Shown in pieces: positions 33,201 through 37,860 of a stretch of DNA of 64,000 nucleotides (position 1 is its first letter; each line of letters begins with the position of its first letter). Made by a program: the position numbers and the translations under genes. The notes under the pieces were generated by a model. That model saw nothing but the letters and a program-made list of their open reading frames with translations, was not told the origin of the DNA and searched no databases. Source of the DNA: Semisulcospira habei (lineage: Eukaryota > Mollusca > Gastropoda > Semisulcospiridae). The DNA lies in the NCBI GenBank assembly GCA_036245525.1, contig BTPG01000007.1:124211922-124275921 (forward strand), given 5' to 3'.

Positions 33201-36200
33201 CGTCCGTCAACGCCATGGCAGCGGCCGCCAACTGTGACTTGATGCGGCGTGATGTGGTGCTCCAGTCCTGCCCGGGTCTTCCCCGTGATGTGAAGTCCCA
33301 GCTACGCCGGGCCCCAGTCGGCGCTCCGCTCCTCTTCGGCCCTTCCTGGCAGTCCCTGAAGGAAGCTAACAAGGACCGTTGGCCCAGCGCCCCCTCGTCT
33401 CGCTTTCCGCCAACCCGCAAGGCCTCGGGTCGCGCCCTGCGGTTCGTCAGACCCTCCGCGACGGCCCCTGCCTCCGCCTCGGCCTCCCGTCCTCTCTCCT
33501 CTTCCCGTGCGCCCGGTCCTGGCCGCGCCCGTCCTGCCCGTCCTGCCGTTCCGGCCTGGCCCAAGCCCGCCTGCCGCCCTGGGCGTGGGAGGGCCCCCTG
33601 ACTTCTGCTCGCCTTCGCCCCCGCCGACCGCTTCGGGGTCGCCTGTCGGCGGGAGGCTCGCTCTGCACGGAGACGTCTGGCGCTCCCTGTTTCCGGACGA
33701 CCCGTGGATCCTCTCCATTGTCTCAGTCGGTCTTCTCATCTCCTTTCGTTCCCCGCCCCCGCTTCGGCGCTCCCCCCTGTGGACCGAGATTCCGTCAGAC
33801 CCGCCCAAGGCCGATGCCCTTCGCGGAGAAGTCGCTGCTCTTCTCCAGAAAGCCGCTACGGAGGTCGTCGCCTGCCACGACTCCCCCGCCTTCTACAGCC
33901 GACTATTCGTAGTCCCCAAGCCTGGAGGCAAGTGGAGGCCGATCATCGATCTCTCCGCCCTGAATCGGTTCATCGCCGCCCCGTCCTTCCGGATGGAGAC
34001 AGCCAGGTCCCTTCGTGCGGCCGTCCAGCCCATGGACTTCGCTGTCAGCCTGGACCTGTCCGATGCCTACCTGCACGTCCCAATCCATCCTGCCTCCCGC
34101 CGGTACCTCCGCTTTGCCATCGACGGGACTGTTTTCCAGTTTCGGGCCCTCCCCTTCGGTCTCAACCTCAGTCCGTGGGTGTTTACGCGGATCATGAACG
34201 CCGTGGTAGCCAGAGCCCGTCGTTCTTCTTCCAGCCTGATCTCCAACTACTTGGACGACCTTCTTCTGCGGAACCAGTCGGTGGCCTCTCTTCTCCTGGA
34301 CAGGGATGCGCTTCTACTCCTGTTATCTCGCCTCGGCTTCCTGGTCAACGCTGGCAAGTCCGACCTCACTCCCCCTCGCCACTTCGTGCACCTGGGGATG
34401 GAGTTTGTGACCGACCGCAACCTAGTGCGTCTTCCCGAGCCGCGGATCCAGAAACTCGCCGATCTCGCCCGTCTGGTAGCTCAGGAAGCGGCTGTCCCCG
34501 CCAGGGTGTGGCTCCAGCTCCTCGGCCTGATGAGTGCTGCGGCAGATCTCCTTCCCCTCGGTCGTCTGTACTCTCGTCCTCTTCAATTGCATCTTCTCCT
34601 CCACTGGAGACCGTCCTACGGCGATCTCTCCACCCTGGTGCCGATACCTCCAATGCTGCGGCCCCATCTGCTTCGCTGGACGGACGTTTCTTGGCTCGGC
34701 TCCGGGATTCCCCTGACCTCACCACTGCCTCGTCTCTCTCTCTGCGTCGATGCCAGTCTCGCCGGGTGGGGCGCTCACCTTCTCCCGAGTTTTCGCTATG
34801 CGGCCGGCCGCTGGAACGAGGACCTAGCTTCGCGGCACATCAACTGGCTGGAGCTGAATGCGGTTTGGCAGGCCCTCCGCGCTTGGGAACCCGATCTTCG
34901 GACGCAGGACCTCCTTGTCCTCTCCGACAACTCCACGGTCGTCGCTTACATACAGAAGCAGGGAGGGACCCGCTCGCCCGACCTCTGCATCCTTCTCTAC
35001 CGACTCCTTCGCTGGTGCGAGGACCGCGGCATCTCCCTACGAGCCCATCACATTCCAGGTCACCTGAACGTTTTGGCAGACTCCCTCTCTCGGCGGGGCC
35101 AGCTTCTTCACACAGAATGGACCCTGCGCCGGGACATCTTTCGCCTGATCTGCGAGCATTGGGAGACTCCCCTTGTCGACCTCTTCGCCACCAGGTGGAA
35201 CCACCAGCTTCCCCTCTTCGTCTCCCCGATTCCCGACCCGCTGGCCTGGGCGGTCGATGCGCTCTCGATCTCTTGGGACGGACTAGTTGCCTACGCCTAC
35301 CCTCCGACGGTCCTGGTCCCCAAAGTCCTGCTCAAGCTCCGGGGGTGCAACGCAGTCCTTCTCCTGGTGGCCCCGTTCTCCTGGGACAGATCTTGGACCA
35401 CCGACCTGCTCAGTCTCGCCACGGATCCGCCCCTTCCACTTCCCACCCCTCGCACGATGCTCAAGCAGCCCCGCCAGCCGCTCTTCCACCCCTGCCCCGA
35501 GCGACTTCTCCTACACGCCTGGCGATTGTGCGGCACGCCCTCTCCGCTAGAGGCTTCTCGAGTGCGGCAGTGGACGCTATCGCTTCAGCCCGCAGACCTT
35601 CCACCAGACGTGTCTACGAAGGAAAGTGGCGAGTGCTTCGTGCCTGGTGCTCTGACTGTCGTCTCTCCCCCGTCGATCTGATGACCCCTCAGCTCGCGGA
35701 CTTCTTCCTTTGGCTCTTCCATGACCAAGGTTTGGCTCCCATCACGGTCCGTGGCTATCTCTCCATGATTGCCGACACCTACCGTCACCTCGGCCGTCCC
35801 GACCCTGGTGCCTGCAAGGACCTGGCCGACCTTATGGCGCATTTCGGCTTGCAGCGTCCGGTTTCCCGCTCCCTCGTTCCACGCTGGGACCTACCCTGGG
35901 TCCTCACCTGGCTGAATTCAGACCGTTTTGAACCGCTTCATCTGGCCAGCTTCGCGGACGTGACTCGGAAGACCTGCTTCCTGGTGGCCCTCGCCACGGC
36001 AGCCCGCGTCAGCGAGCTCCACGCGCTCTCGTCTCGCCCTTCCTGCCTGCAGTTCCGGGTGGATGGCTCCGTTCAGCTTCTCCCAGATCCGTCCTTTCTC
36101 GCTAAGACTAGATCTCCCTTGACGGCGCCTCAGGTCATCGCTATTCGCCCGCTTAAGGGGCCCGACCTTACTCGGGAGACTCGGCAGCAAGATCCGGTGC

Positions 36201-37597
36201 GTGCACTCCGTATCTACCTGCGTCGCTCCAAGTCCATACGGAGGGGACGGACTCGTCTCTTTTTGCCTCTGACCGCCGGCAGAACTGACATCTCTGCCCA
36301 AACGATCTCCTCCTGGCTCCGCTGGGTAATACGGTCCGCCTATTGCGACCTCTCCCCACAGGGAGTCGAGGCCCTCAGGATACGCGCCCATGAAGTTCGC
36401 GCTATGGCCGCAAGTCTCGCCTTTGACCGCAACTGCGCGGTTAAGGACATTGTGGCTGCAGTGGGATGGCGGGCCGAAACCACCTTTGCCCGCTTCTACC
36501 TCCGCGACCTGACGGTCCAGCGCGACAACCTCTCTCTGGTGGGCGACATCTCTGCGGCACAGCACTCCCTCCAGGCGCCCCTGGCGCCTTAGGTATGCAC
36601 TTCGCTAAAATTGTCGGGAGTGTGTGATCAGGAGTGACGGGCCGTCCTCGTCCCTAATGAGGTTTCAGAAAGGGATTCTGCGGCACCCTCCTCCTTTTTG
36701 GCATTCTTCCAGACAGTCATGTCATCGGTAATGTGTTTTGAGGAAACAAATTAATTTTTCTCTAAAATGTATTTTTTCGAAAAATACTTACCGATGACAT
36801 GACTCGGAGGTCCCTCCCTCCTCCCCGCTTGCCGCTGGTAACTCCGTAGACAACTGGCTAAAGGAGACACCACCGGGCACGTGACCGGATGGGCAGGGGA
36901 GGCTACTCTCGTCCCTGTTAGGGATCCCCGAGAGCCTCCTGGGGGGACCCTTTGGGTCTTAGGCTAAAATTGGTAAGCAAGTAGACTATTTCCAGACAGT
37001 CATGTCATCGGTAAGTATTTTTCGAAAAAATACATTTTAGAGAAAAATTAATTTTTTGGTAAAAAAGTGGTCAATAAAGACAAGCAATCTCTTAACTGAA
37101 GCCTTACAGGACAGAACATGTCACCAGTCATTAAAGAACATCATTTAGGTGGTTGCAGCCACCTAAATTATGGTCTTTAATGACAGAAGAAACTACCAAG
37201 TGAGTAGGAAAAAGCACTGTCAAGGGAGAGAAGTGTGCATGATAGACCAATGATCATAGATCTACTTTGGTCCAAGCACACAATAAAAAAGATAGGAAAG
37301 AGGGGGTGCGCTAAGTAAGTGACTGGAAGCAATGCATATGGAAGCCCCCCCGAAGGGGGGCGTATCACATATCCTAATGACAGGTGACATTTTTTGCCTT
37401 TGGTGACCGTTGATCTGTCATGAGAGCGGTCGCTCAAAACATAACTGCTGTCTGGTTGAAACTTGGGGTGATTTCTGGTTTGCAGACGTCGACGCCAGAA
37501 GAAGATGAGCAACATTAACTTGGAACAAGAAGTGGCGCAGCAGCAACAACAAATGTTGCCCATGCAGAAAATGGACAAGGAGCCTACACCTACATGA
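6191..37597 (+). CDS. EMI-like domain single-pass membrane protein (six exons)
   Basis: Exons 6191-6243, 6425-6550, 11100-11203, 14276-14443, 18422-18587 and 37486-37597 join in frame to 242 codons plus TGA. All introns are GT-AG. Residues 1-17 form a signal peptide (ALLVAAVFL core). Residues 22-93 hold eight cysteines, at 22, 40, 48, 56, 64, 81, 82 and 93, with the ECCPGY motif typical of EMI domains and one sequon, NRT, at 69-71. Residues 96-172 are a Gly/Pro/Ser- then Asp-rich stalk. Residues 181-201 are a membrane helix, followed by a stop-transfer run RKRRRRQKK and a Gln-rich tail ending EPTPT. EMI domains mediate protein-protein contacts outside the cell, often in matrix proteins and in MEGF/Draper-type receptors; here no EGF repeats follow. 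In-frame ATGs at 6122 and 6140 could add 23 or 17 residues, but 6191 gives the cleanest signal peptide. No named orthologue is recognised. Confidence 0.8.
6425..6550 (+). CDS. Host gene exon 2: first half of the EMI-like domain
   Basis: The acceptor is TTTTTATTACAG|T and the donor GA|GTGAGT. It codes for about 42 residues with four cysteines (VCTR, QQCTQ, SCGW, EQCTF). It enters in phase 2 and leaves in phase 2. Confidence 0.85.
   Translation, partial: WTSVHTTNHGQEDSGRQTCSAVYTVLQGKLWVVQLGAVHIL
6761..6824. repeat. Foldback repeat with the TTCAAGG...CCTTGAA hairpin module
   Basis: AGTTCAAGGTTAG and CTAACCTTGAACT form the ends of an imperfect inverted repeat, with CCAAGCTATTCTGGCA inside. It is the first of about fifteen related modules in the window. 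It lies in intron 2. Confidence 0.75.
7169..8160 (-). mobile_element. 3' fragment of a CR1/L2/Rex1-group LINE
   Basis: The fragment reads right to left: the C-terminal RT coding part (about 8120-7592), a 3' UTR, AATAAAG (7196-7190), then TTGAA repeats ending near 7169. Short tandem repeats at the 3' end are typical of this group. A 164-bp MITE (7270-7433) has inserted into the 3' UTR, and a (GA)n tract and an A-run (7445-7466) are also present. It lies in intron 2. Confidence 0.8.
7270..7433. mobile_element. 164-bp MITE with 16-bp TIRs and a 6-bp target duplication
   Basis: It starts CAGGCATCAGAACTGT and ends with the exact reverse complement, ACAGTTCTGATGCCTG (7418-7433). The flanks are AATGGT at 7264-7269 and again at 7434-7439. 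It has no coding capacity. It is nested in a LINE 3' UTR. Confidence 0.85.
7589..8188 (-). pseudogene. Reverse transcriptase C-terminal remnant (Rex1-like)
   Basis: The open frame reads VYKYLGTLIDSWLSF, IESLLRFSFVSWFGS, LYRTRIIRKGLRLAADTSH and LPSGRRFKAPL. These match in order the C-terminal region of the RT at 1027-1458, so it is the same clade but a clearly different copy. All catalytic palm motifs are missing, so it is a 5'-truncated dead copy. The first 20 or so codons (8188-about 8130) come from the border of a separate TIR element and are not part of the RT. Confidence 0.85.
8361..9107. repeat. Tandem duplication of about 375 bp inside the TIR element
   Basis: Two adjacent, highly similar copies (8361-8730, 8736-9107) begin GTAACTGNNTTACACNGTGACA and end CTGTAACTGTGTAACATG. 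They differ by point changes and short indels. Confidence 0.85.
9108..10762. other. Right-hand interior of the TIR element
   Basis: No gene is supported. The stretch holds further GTAAC-type motifs near 9620, 9655, 9810, 10020, 10210 and 10410, in both orientations. Short frames at 9147-9419 and 9979-10212 show no domain. Confidence 0.5.
11100..11203 (+). CDS. Host gene exon 3: second half of the EMI-like domain
   Basis: A run of T ending in ACAG precedes the exon; the donor is G|GTGAGT. It codes for VDCIKEENRT and VVEECCPGYIKSGDGKC. The CCPGY motif is the clearest domain signature in the gene. It joins exon 2 in phase 2 and exon 4 in phase 1. Confidence 0.9.
11278..11564. repeat. Palindromic element with a second one nested inside at TTAA
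   Basis: The outer arms are CCCTTTGGGTGTTGGTAGCAG (from 11281, read as two halves) and CTGCTACCGACATCCAAAGG. The inner element runs from CTCATTCAGCCC to GGGCTGAATGGG with TTAA at 11339-11342 and 11534-11537. It contains the TTCAAGGGT hairpin module at 11431-11492. It lies in intron 3. Confidence 0.75.
12043..12287. repeat. Palindromic element with the TTCAAGGGT hairpin
   Basis: The outer ends TTAACCCATATCATACTGA and a diverged inverse copy (ATTCAGAATGATAAGGGATAA) enclose a strong hairpin at 12165-12234, with GGCGCC on both sides of the loop. Intron 3. Confidence 0.65.
12717..12855. repeat. Low-complexity C-runs, T-rich tract and G-run
   Basis: Two poly-C runs are followed by a TTTATT-rich stretch and a T-run ending in GGGGGGGG. 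Base calls in such runs may be unreliable. Confidence 0.9.
12860..14050. other. Intron 3 sequence with no gene
   Basis: Apart from a (TTTG)n microsatellite at 13389-13419 and a CCATACCATACCATA repeat near 13225, nothing recognisable is seen. Confidence 0.5.
14058..14149. repeat. Near-perfect 90-bp palindrome flanked by CTAA/TTAA
   Basis: The arms CCCTTTGGCTGTCAGTAG and CTACTGACAGCCAAAGGG continue inward to the centre CCTGCAGG, with a single mismatch seen. The element ends 127 bp upstream of exon 4. Confidence 0.9.
14276..14443 (+). CDS. Host gene exon 4: proline/serine-rich stalk
   Basis: The acceptor is CATGCTCAG|CA after a pyrimidine-rich tract; the donor is AAAG|GTATCAG. It codes for TGPRPGPSRPGASKS and a polar stretch rich in Ser, Glu and Asn. 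No domain is seen. The frame fits on both sides, which is the main evidence for the exon. Confidence 0.75.
14860..15225 (+). repeat. 365-bp dispersed repeat, copy 1
   Basis: It starts CCCTGGGGGACTTGGG and ends TTAAGCAATGTACAATCA. Two more copies lie at 46597-46960 and 46977-47350. A CAAT-type tail suggests a retroposed SINE or LINE end, but no tRNA-like head is seen. It sits in intron 4. Confidence 0.85.
15284..15363. repeat. Short TTAA-flanked palindrome
   Basis: TTAA at 15284-15287 and 15360-15363 encloses ends CTCATAAACTCCC and GAGAGTTTAAGAG, with AAATGACTT and AAGTCATTT inside. A half copy is seen near 45085-45140. Confidence 0.7.
15600..15810. repeat. G-run, CA-rich and C-rich low-complexity tract
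   Basis: It holds a G-run (about 15729-15744), ACACACAC tracts and CCCCC runs. No gene. Confidence 0.8.
15811..16360. other. Intron 4 sequence with no gene
   Basis: AT-rich sequence. The longest frame (15841-16080) has no domain and no neighbours that support it. Confidence 0.45.
16366..16479. repeat. Imperfect inverted repeat
   Basis: GATAACAGTAGGTTAACAGC with CCAAACATG on the left is mirrored by CATGTTTG, CGACTGTTATC and GTAGTTTTTACC on the right. A related hairpin is at 45225-45310 in the same kind of sequence. Confidence 0.6.
16665..16880 (-). repeat. Palindrome-bearing repeat (CTCATGAG family)
   Basis: It contains CCCTCATGAGCCCATGCAG and its inverse GGGACTCATGAGGATC. One end is CACTGAACGGGTTAA. 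It matches the repeat at 42601-42782 in order (CACCACCCA, CTCATGAGGATCTA, CCTCTTG, GATTGCAGAA). Confidence 0.7.
17448..17519. repeat. TTCAAGGGT hairpin module
   Basis: TAATTCAAGGGTAGTGCCAG is mirrored by TGGCACTGCCCTTGAATTA around a GGCACC/GGCACC loop. The surrounding AACCCATTTAG suggests a longer TTAA-type element. Intron 4. Confidence 0.8.
17780..17847. repeat. TTCAAGGGT hairpin module, more diverged
   Basis: AGTTCAAGGGTAGTGCCTG is mirrored by CATGCATTGCCCTTGAACT; the inner arms have drifted. Intron 4. Confidence 0.7.
18050..18318 (+). mobile_element. 3' end of an L2/CR1-type LINE
   Basis: A short RT C-terminal remnant (NSAFKSLLKTYLFSYSMH) is followed by GTAAAGTGCTTAGAGCGCC, AAGCGCTATATAAATG and an ATT-repeat tail. 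These are standard 3' features of this LINE group. It is heavily 5' truncated and lies about 100 bp upstream of exon 5. Confidence 0.75.
18422..18587 (+). CDS. Host gene exon 5: acidic linker and membrane helix
   Basis: The acceptor is GTCTGTCTCCAG|G and the donor AAACG|GTAAAT. It codes for a DTNDDDDGK acidic linker and the hydrophobic helix AYAGIVCGILFLACVALLTAL, then HYRKR, the start of the basic stop-transfer run. Confidence 0.88.
18690..19497 (+). repeat. 164-bp tandem repeat array, about 4.6 units
   Basis: The marker GACCTWTCTATGCATACTAATTTGG-like starts recur at 18778, 18941, 19106, 19270 and 19433, a period of 163-165 bp. Each unit also has TCACAACTTCAAACCCAAAC and ATAGCCATATTTT. The array begins about 100 bp after exon 5 and is cut by the DIRS element at 19510. 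Confidence 0.9.
19814..21295 (+). pseudogene. DIRS-1 ORF1 (gag-like), spliced start, broken
   Basis: ATG 19814 opens a seven-to-eight-base coding exon (ATGGCGAG|GTAAGG). The frame resumes at 20014 after TTTGTGTTGCAG and reads TQLRTCRKCKGFQWP, then a Cys-rich cluster (CLSCTGC, CGEC) and WSQLWRFYR, as in the second DIRS element. A basic RS-type stretch (SRSRSPSSRSRSY) follows before a TGA at 20711-20713. The same frame continues at 20747-21295 with LKRKAAASVDAPFQ (NLS-like), then loses frame near 21275. Downstream pieces up to 22.1 kb (FRQKWYAGHSQAF) are out of frame. It would be a structural, nucleic-acid-binding protein; dead here. Confidence 0.8.
22290..24108 (+). pseudogene. DIRS-1 reverse transcriptase-RNase H, broken
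   Basis: The RT begins near PKPGGKWRPVIDISALNKF (22381) and runs through DLVDAYLHVP. A TAG at 22603-22605 follows, then it continues in the same frame with FRALPFGLNLSPW and the catalytic NYLDDLLLR box, up to 23124. The RNase H part follows in another frame (WLKLKAVWLALISWE, ILSDNATVVDYIHKQGG, ARHIPGHLNVLVDSL), then a further frame 23590-24108 holds DLFATRWN and LLLVSPFSWNRSW. Each block matches the intact copy at 33507-35681 in order. Poly-C at 23189-23209 is one likely frameshift point. Confidence 0.88.
24040..24920 (+). pseudogene. DIRS-1 tyrosine recombinase, broken
   Basis: It replaces an integrase: it would join circular cDNA to the target by tyrosine-mediated strand exchange. The catalytic signature is still legible in separate frames: TTTARVSELHAL (first Arg, 24188-24562 frame), IRAHEVRTVATS (His-x-x-Arg) and FARFYIRDL (the nucleophilic Tyr) in the 24666-24920 frame. 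Stops at 24181 and 24560, and a lost stretch near 24120, show decay. It ends in TGA at 24918-24920. Confidence 0.88.
25087..25180. repeat. Internal complementary region of DIRS-1
   Basis: The first half (GATTTTGAGGAAACAAATG) is complementary to the left terminus. The second half (TTTTTCTCTAAAAGATG onward) is complementary to the right terminus at 28140-28194. Confidence 0.85.
25612..26522 (-). pseudogene. LINE AP endonuclease fragment
   Basis: Read on the minus strand in broken frames. 26522-26235 gives HSFGVSESRLKSSIRD, HTGLAVYIHNSI and VESLWVEVKI. 26018-25827 gives FYVTNYGKISNVHVPSLAV with the SDHNRV active-site motif and KTIKYRSFKKF. 25806-25612 gives WMDLFLGVLNKHAPIQEKRVK and LPPWLTVDIK. 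The order is endonuclease, then the linker toward the RT, as in CR1/L2-type LINEs. The RT itself is absent. It is therefore a 5' fragment carried within the TIR element, either by nested insertion or capture. Confidence 0.75.
26560..27410. other. Interior of the TIR element with no gene
   Basis: AT-rich sequence with A-runs (26671-26680, 26846-26861) and a GA-rich patch near 27030-27065. No domain is recognised. Confidence 0.4.
27417..27890. repeat. Array of alternating hairpin half-modules
   Basis: CTTGAAC(T/A)-type ends recur about every 47 bp at roughly 27557, 27590, 27643, 27689, 27731, 27779 and 27874, each with an AAGCTATTCTGGCACC-like core. They are tandem right arms of the TTCAAGGGT hairpin found elsewhere as single palindromes. 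Confidence 0.75.
28195..28490. other. Intron 5 sequence between elements
   Basis: Nothing recognised except a T-run near 28280-28310. A short frame (28371-28568) has no support. Confidence 0.4.
28493..28573. repeat. CACCTGTCATTAAAGACC palindrome family, copy 1
   Basis: GACACCTGTCATTAAAGACC with CATCATTTG is mirrored by CACCTAAATGATGG and TGACAGGT. Better preserved copies are at 37123-37187, 38655-38840, 42085-42316 and 44960-45030. Confidence 0.75.
28574..29960. other. Intron 5 sequence with no confident gene
   Basis: AT-rich sequence with mollusc-like low-copy repeats such as GTACACACGTGTCGGTGTACAC near 29370. Frame 28970-29275 has no domain. Confidence 0.4.
29968..30099 (-). CDS. Candidate first coding exon of a minus-strand gene
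   Basis: ATG at 30099 lies in AAGATGGCGG, a strong initiation context. It is followed by 44 uninterrupted codons: MADEPAKNKRKYLR, then a Lys/Arg-rich stretch ELKKRKRKRDK and ICPIPAES. The exon ends at TCA|GTGAGT, a canonical donor, in phase 0. Upstream on the same strand are CCAATC (a CCAAT box) and ATAATTATAA. The basic run would suit a nuclear protein. No downstream exon could be identified, so this may be a gene nested in the host intron or the 5' exon of an old transposase gene. It is not recognised. Confidence 0.4.
31147..33601 (+). CDS. DIRS-2 ORF1 (gag-like) with a short first exon and one frameshift
   Basis: Proposed start ATGGAAAG (31147-31154), donor GTAACG, then acceptor TTTGTGTTGCAG with coding from 31335. 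The spliced start gives MESHQVRTCPRC, matching DIRS-1 (MASTQLRTCRKC). A Cys-rich region follows (CLPCSGC, CAVC, WSELWRFYR). Next come about five repeats of APLLEPRAPRLLSPV, a long arginine-serine region (32200-32440), an NLS-like LKRKAAAFVDAARQVKK, and a conserved core FRQSWYAGHSQSF. The last part runs to TGA at 33599-33601. The frame shifts by two bases near 31720-31728 in a C-run (frame 1 before, frame 2 after); a sister repeat reads TCCTAAG there. Role inferred: particle/nucleic-acid binding. Confidence 0.75.
33507..35681 (+). CDS. DIRS-2 reverse transcriptase-RNase H
   Basis: 724 codons, intact. The RT starts near residue 130 (PKPGGKWRPIIDLSALNRF), with LDLSDAYLHVPIH, FRALPFGLNLSPWVFTR and the catalytic NYLDDLLLRNQ near residue 248. 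The RNase H follows: LCVDASLAGWGAHL (about 412), WLELNAVWQAL (about 447), VLSDNSTVVAYIQKQGG (about 471) and HHIPGHLNVLADSLSR (about 514). Beyond it is the DIRS-typical block VDLFATRWNHQLPLFVS and LLLVAPFSWDRSW. The start overlaps the end of ORF1 by 95 bases in another frame. It makes cDNA from the element RNA and degrades the template. The ATG at 33507 is the first in frame; the true start could differ. Confidence 0.9.
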   Translation: MRPVLAAPVLPVLPFRPGPSPPAALGVGGPPDFCSPSPPPTASGSPVGGRLALHGDVWRSLFPDDPWILSIVSVGLLISFRSPPPLRRSPLWTEIPSDPPKADALRGEVAALLQKAATEVVACHDSPAFYSRLFVVPKPGGKWRPIIDLSALNRFIAAPSFRMETARSLRAAVQPMDFAVSLDLSDAYLHVPIHPASRRYLRFAIDGTVFQFRALPFGLNLSPWVFTRIMNAVVARARRSSSSLISNYLDDLLLRNQSVASLLLDRDALLLLLSRLGFLVNAGKSDLTPPRHFVHLGMEFVTDRNLVRLPEPRIQKLADLARLVAQEAAVPARVWLQLLGLMSAAADLLPLGRLYSRPLQLHLLLHWRPSYGDLSTLVPIPPMLRPHLLRWTDVSWLGSGIPLTSPLPRLSLCVDASLAGWGAHLLPSFRYAAGRWNEDLASRHINWLELNAVWQALRAWEPDLRTQDLLVLSDNSTVVAYIQKQGGTRSPDLCILLYRLLRWCEDRGISLRAHHIPGHLNVLADSLSRRGQLLHTEWTLRRDIFRLICEHWETPLVDLFATRWNHQLPLFVSPIPDPLAWAVDALSISWDGLVAYAYPPTVLVPKVLLKLRGCNAVLLLVAPFSWDRSWTTDLLSLATDPPLPLPTPRTMLKQPRQPLFHPCPERLLLHAWRLCGTPSPLEASRVRQWTLSLQPADLPPDVSTKESGECFVPGALTVVSPPSI
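35117..36592 (+). CDS. DIRS-2 tyrosine recombinase
   Basis: About 491 codons from ATG 35117. The frame is open further upstream to 33704, overlapping the RT in a different register. The core-binding part is RRPSTRRVYEGKWRVLRAW with ITVRGYLSMIADTY. The catalytic residues are visible: Arg in ATAARVSELHAL (about 296), His-x-x-Arg in RAHEVRAMAAS (about 424-427) and the nucleophile Tyr in FARFYLRDL (about 460). It integrates circular DNA without target duplication, which fits the absence of one here. ATG 35117 is chosen because no other Met precedes the domain for a long way; translation coupling or frameshift from the RT is also possible. It ends with TAG at 36590-36592. Confidence 0.85.
   Translation: MDPAPGHLSPDLRALGDSPCRPLRHQVEPPASPLRLPDSRPAGLGGRCALDLLGRTSCLRLPSDGPGPQSPAQAPGVQRSPSPGGPVLLGQILDHRPAQSRHGSAPSTSHPSHDAQAAPPAALPPLPRATSPTRLAIVRHALSARGFSSAAVDAIASARRPSTRRVYEGKWRVLRAWCSDCRLSPVDLMTPQLADFFLWLFHDQGLAPITVRGYLSMIADTYRHLGRPDPGACKDLADLMAHFGLQRPVSRSLVPRWDLPWVLTWLNSDRFEPLHLASFADVTRKTCFLVALATAARVSELHALSSRPSCLQFRVDGSVQLLPDPSFLAKTRSPLTAPQVIAIRPLKGPDLTRETRQQDPVRALRIYLRRSKSIRRGRTRLFLPLTAGRTDISAQTISSWLRWVIRSAYCDLSPQGVEALRIRAHEVRAMAASLAFDRNCAVKDIVAAVGWRAETTFARFYLRDLTVQRDNLSLVGDISAAQHSLQAPLAP
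36709..36804. repeat. Internal complementary region of DIRS-2
   Basis: TGTGTTTTGAGGAAACAAAT is complementary to the left end. TTTTTCTCTAAAATGTATTT and on to ACTTACCGATGACATGAC is complementary to the right end. Together they match the junction expected if the two termini are joined in a circle. Confidence 0.9.
37123..37187. repeat. CACCTGTCATTAAAGACC palindrome family, copy 2
   Basis: ACCAGTCATTAAAGAACATC and its inverse GGTCTTTAATGACAG flank the centre AGGTGGTTGCAGCCACCT. It keeps the undisturbed GTCTTTAATGACAG arm. Confidence 0.85.
37486..37597 (+). CDS. Host gene exon 6: cytoplasmic tail and stop
   Basis: The acceptor is TCTGGTTTGCAG|A. It completes an arginine codon and codes for RRRQKKMSN, then EQEVAQQQQQM and EPTPT, with TGA at 37595-37597. 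Exons 5 and 6 are separated by an intron of about 18.9 kb holding two DIRS elements. No polyadenylation signal could be assigned with confidence downstream. Confidence 0.85.
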
Positions 37598-37632
37598 GTC
37601 TGTTACAGCTGATTTGCTTTGTTTTTTTTAAC

Positions 37633-37860
37633 CACACGGCCGCATTTACCAAATTTTCTGAAGTGCAGCTGTGGGGTTCAATGGGTTAAAAAAATGTGGA
37701 GGTGTCTAATGACTGTGTACAAGTTGCAGGAGATGGCTTGACCATGATAATTCAAGGGTAGTGCCAGATCAGCTTGGCGCCTGACGGCACCAAGCTGATC
37801 TGGCACTACCCTTGAATTATCATGGTTGAGCCATCTCCTGCTGGGGTTAAATGGGTTAAC
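37633..37860. repeat. Palindromic element just downstream of the host stop codon
   Basis: A long hairpin (37730-37838) has arms of about 48 bp with two mismatches seen: GAGATGGC, CCATGATAATTCAAGGGTAG and GCCAGATCAGCTTGG mirrored on the right. TTAACC-type ends surround it. If the host mRNA extends this far, the hairpin lies in its 3' UTR. Confidence 0.8.

Larger units (their letters stand above)
30726..37052 (+). mobile_element. DIRS-type tyrosine-recombinase retrotransposon 2, nearly intact
   Basis: The left inverted repeat is about 30726-30914 and the right about 36846-37052, with shared TAGCCTAAGACCCAAAGGG and AGTCTACTTGCTTACC blocks. An internal complementary region lies at 36709-36804. 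The order ORF1, RT-RNase H, tyrosine recombinase, with overlapping frames, defines the DIRS group. It is GC-rich against AT-rich surroundings. It lies in the last intron of the host gene, in the same orientation. Confidence 0.93.

Noticed and set aside
33704..35116. First half of the 962-codon frame as a separate protein
   Set aside because: It overlaps the conserved RT in another register, is Pro/Arg/Ser-rich like any GC-rich shadow, and has no DIRS homologue.
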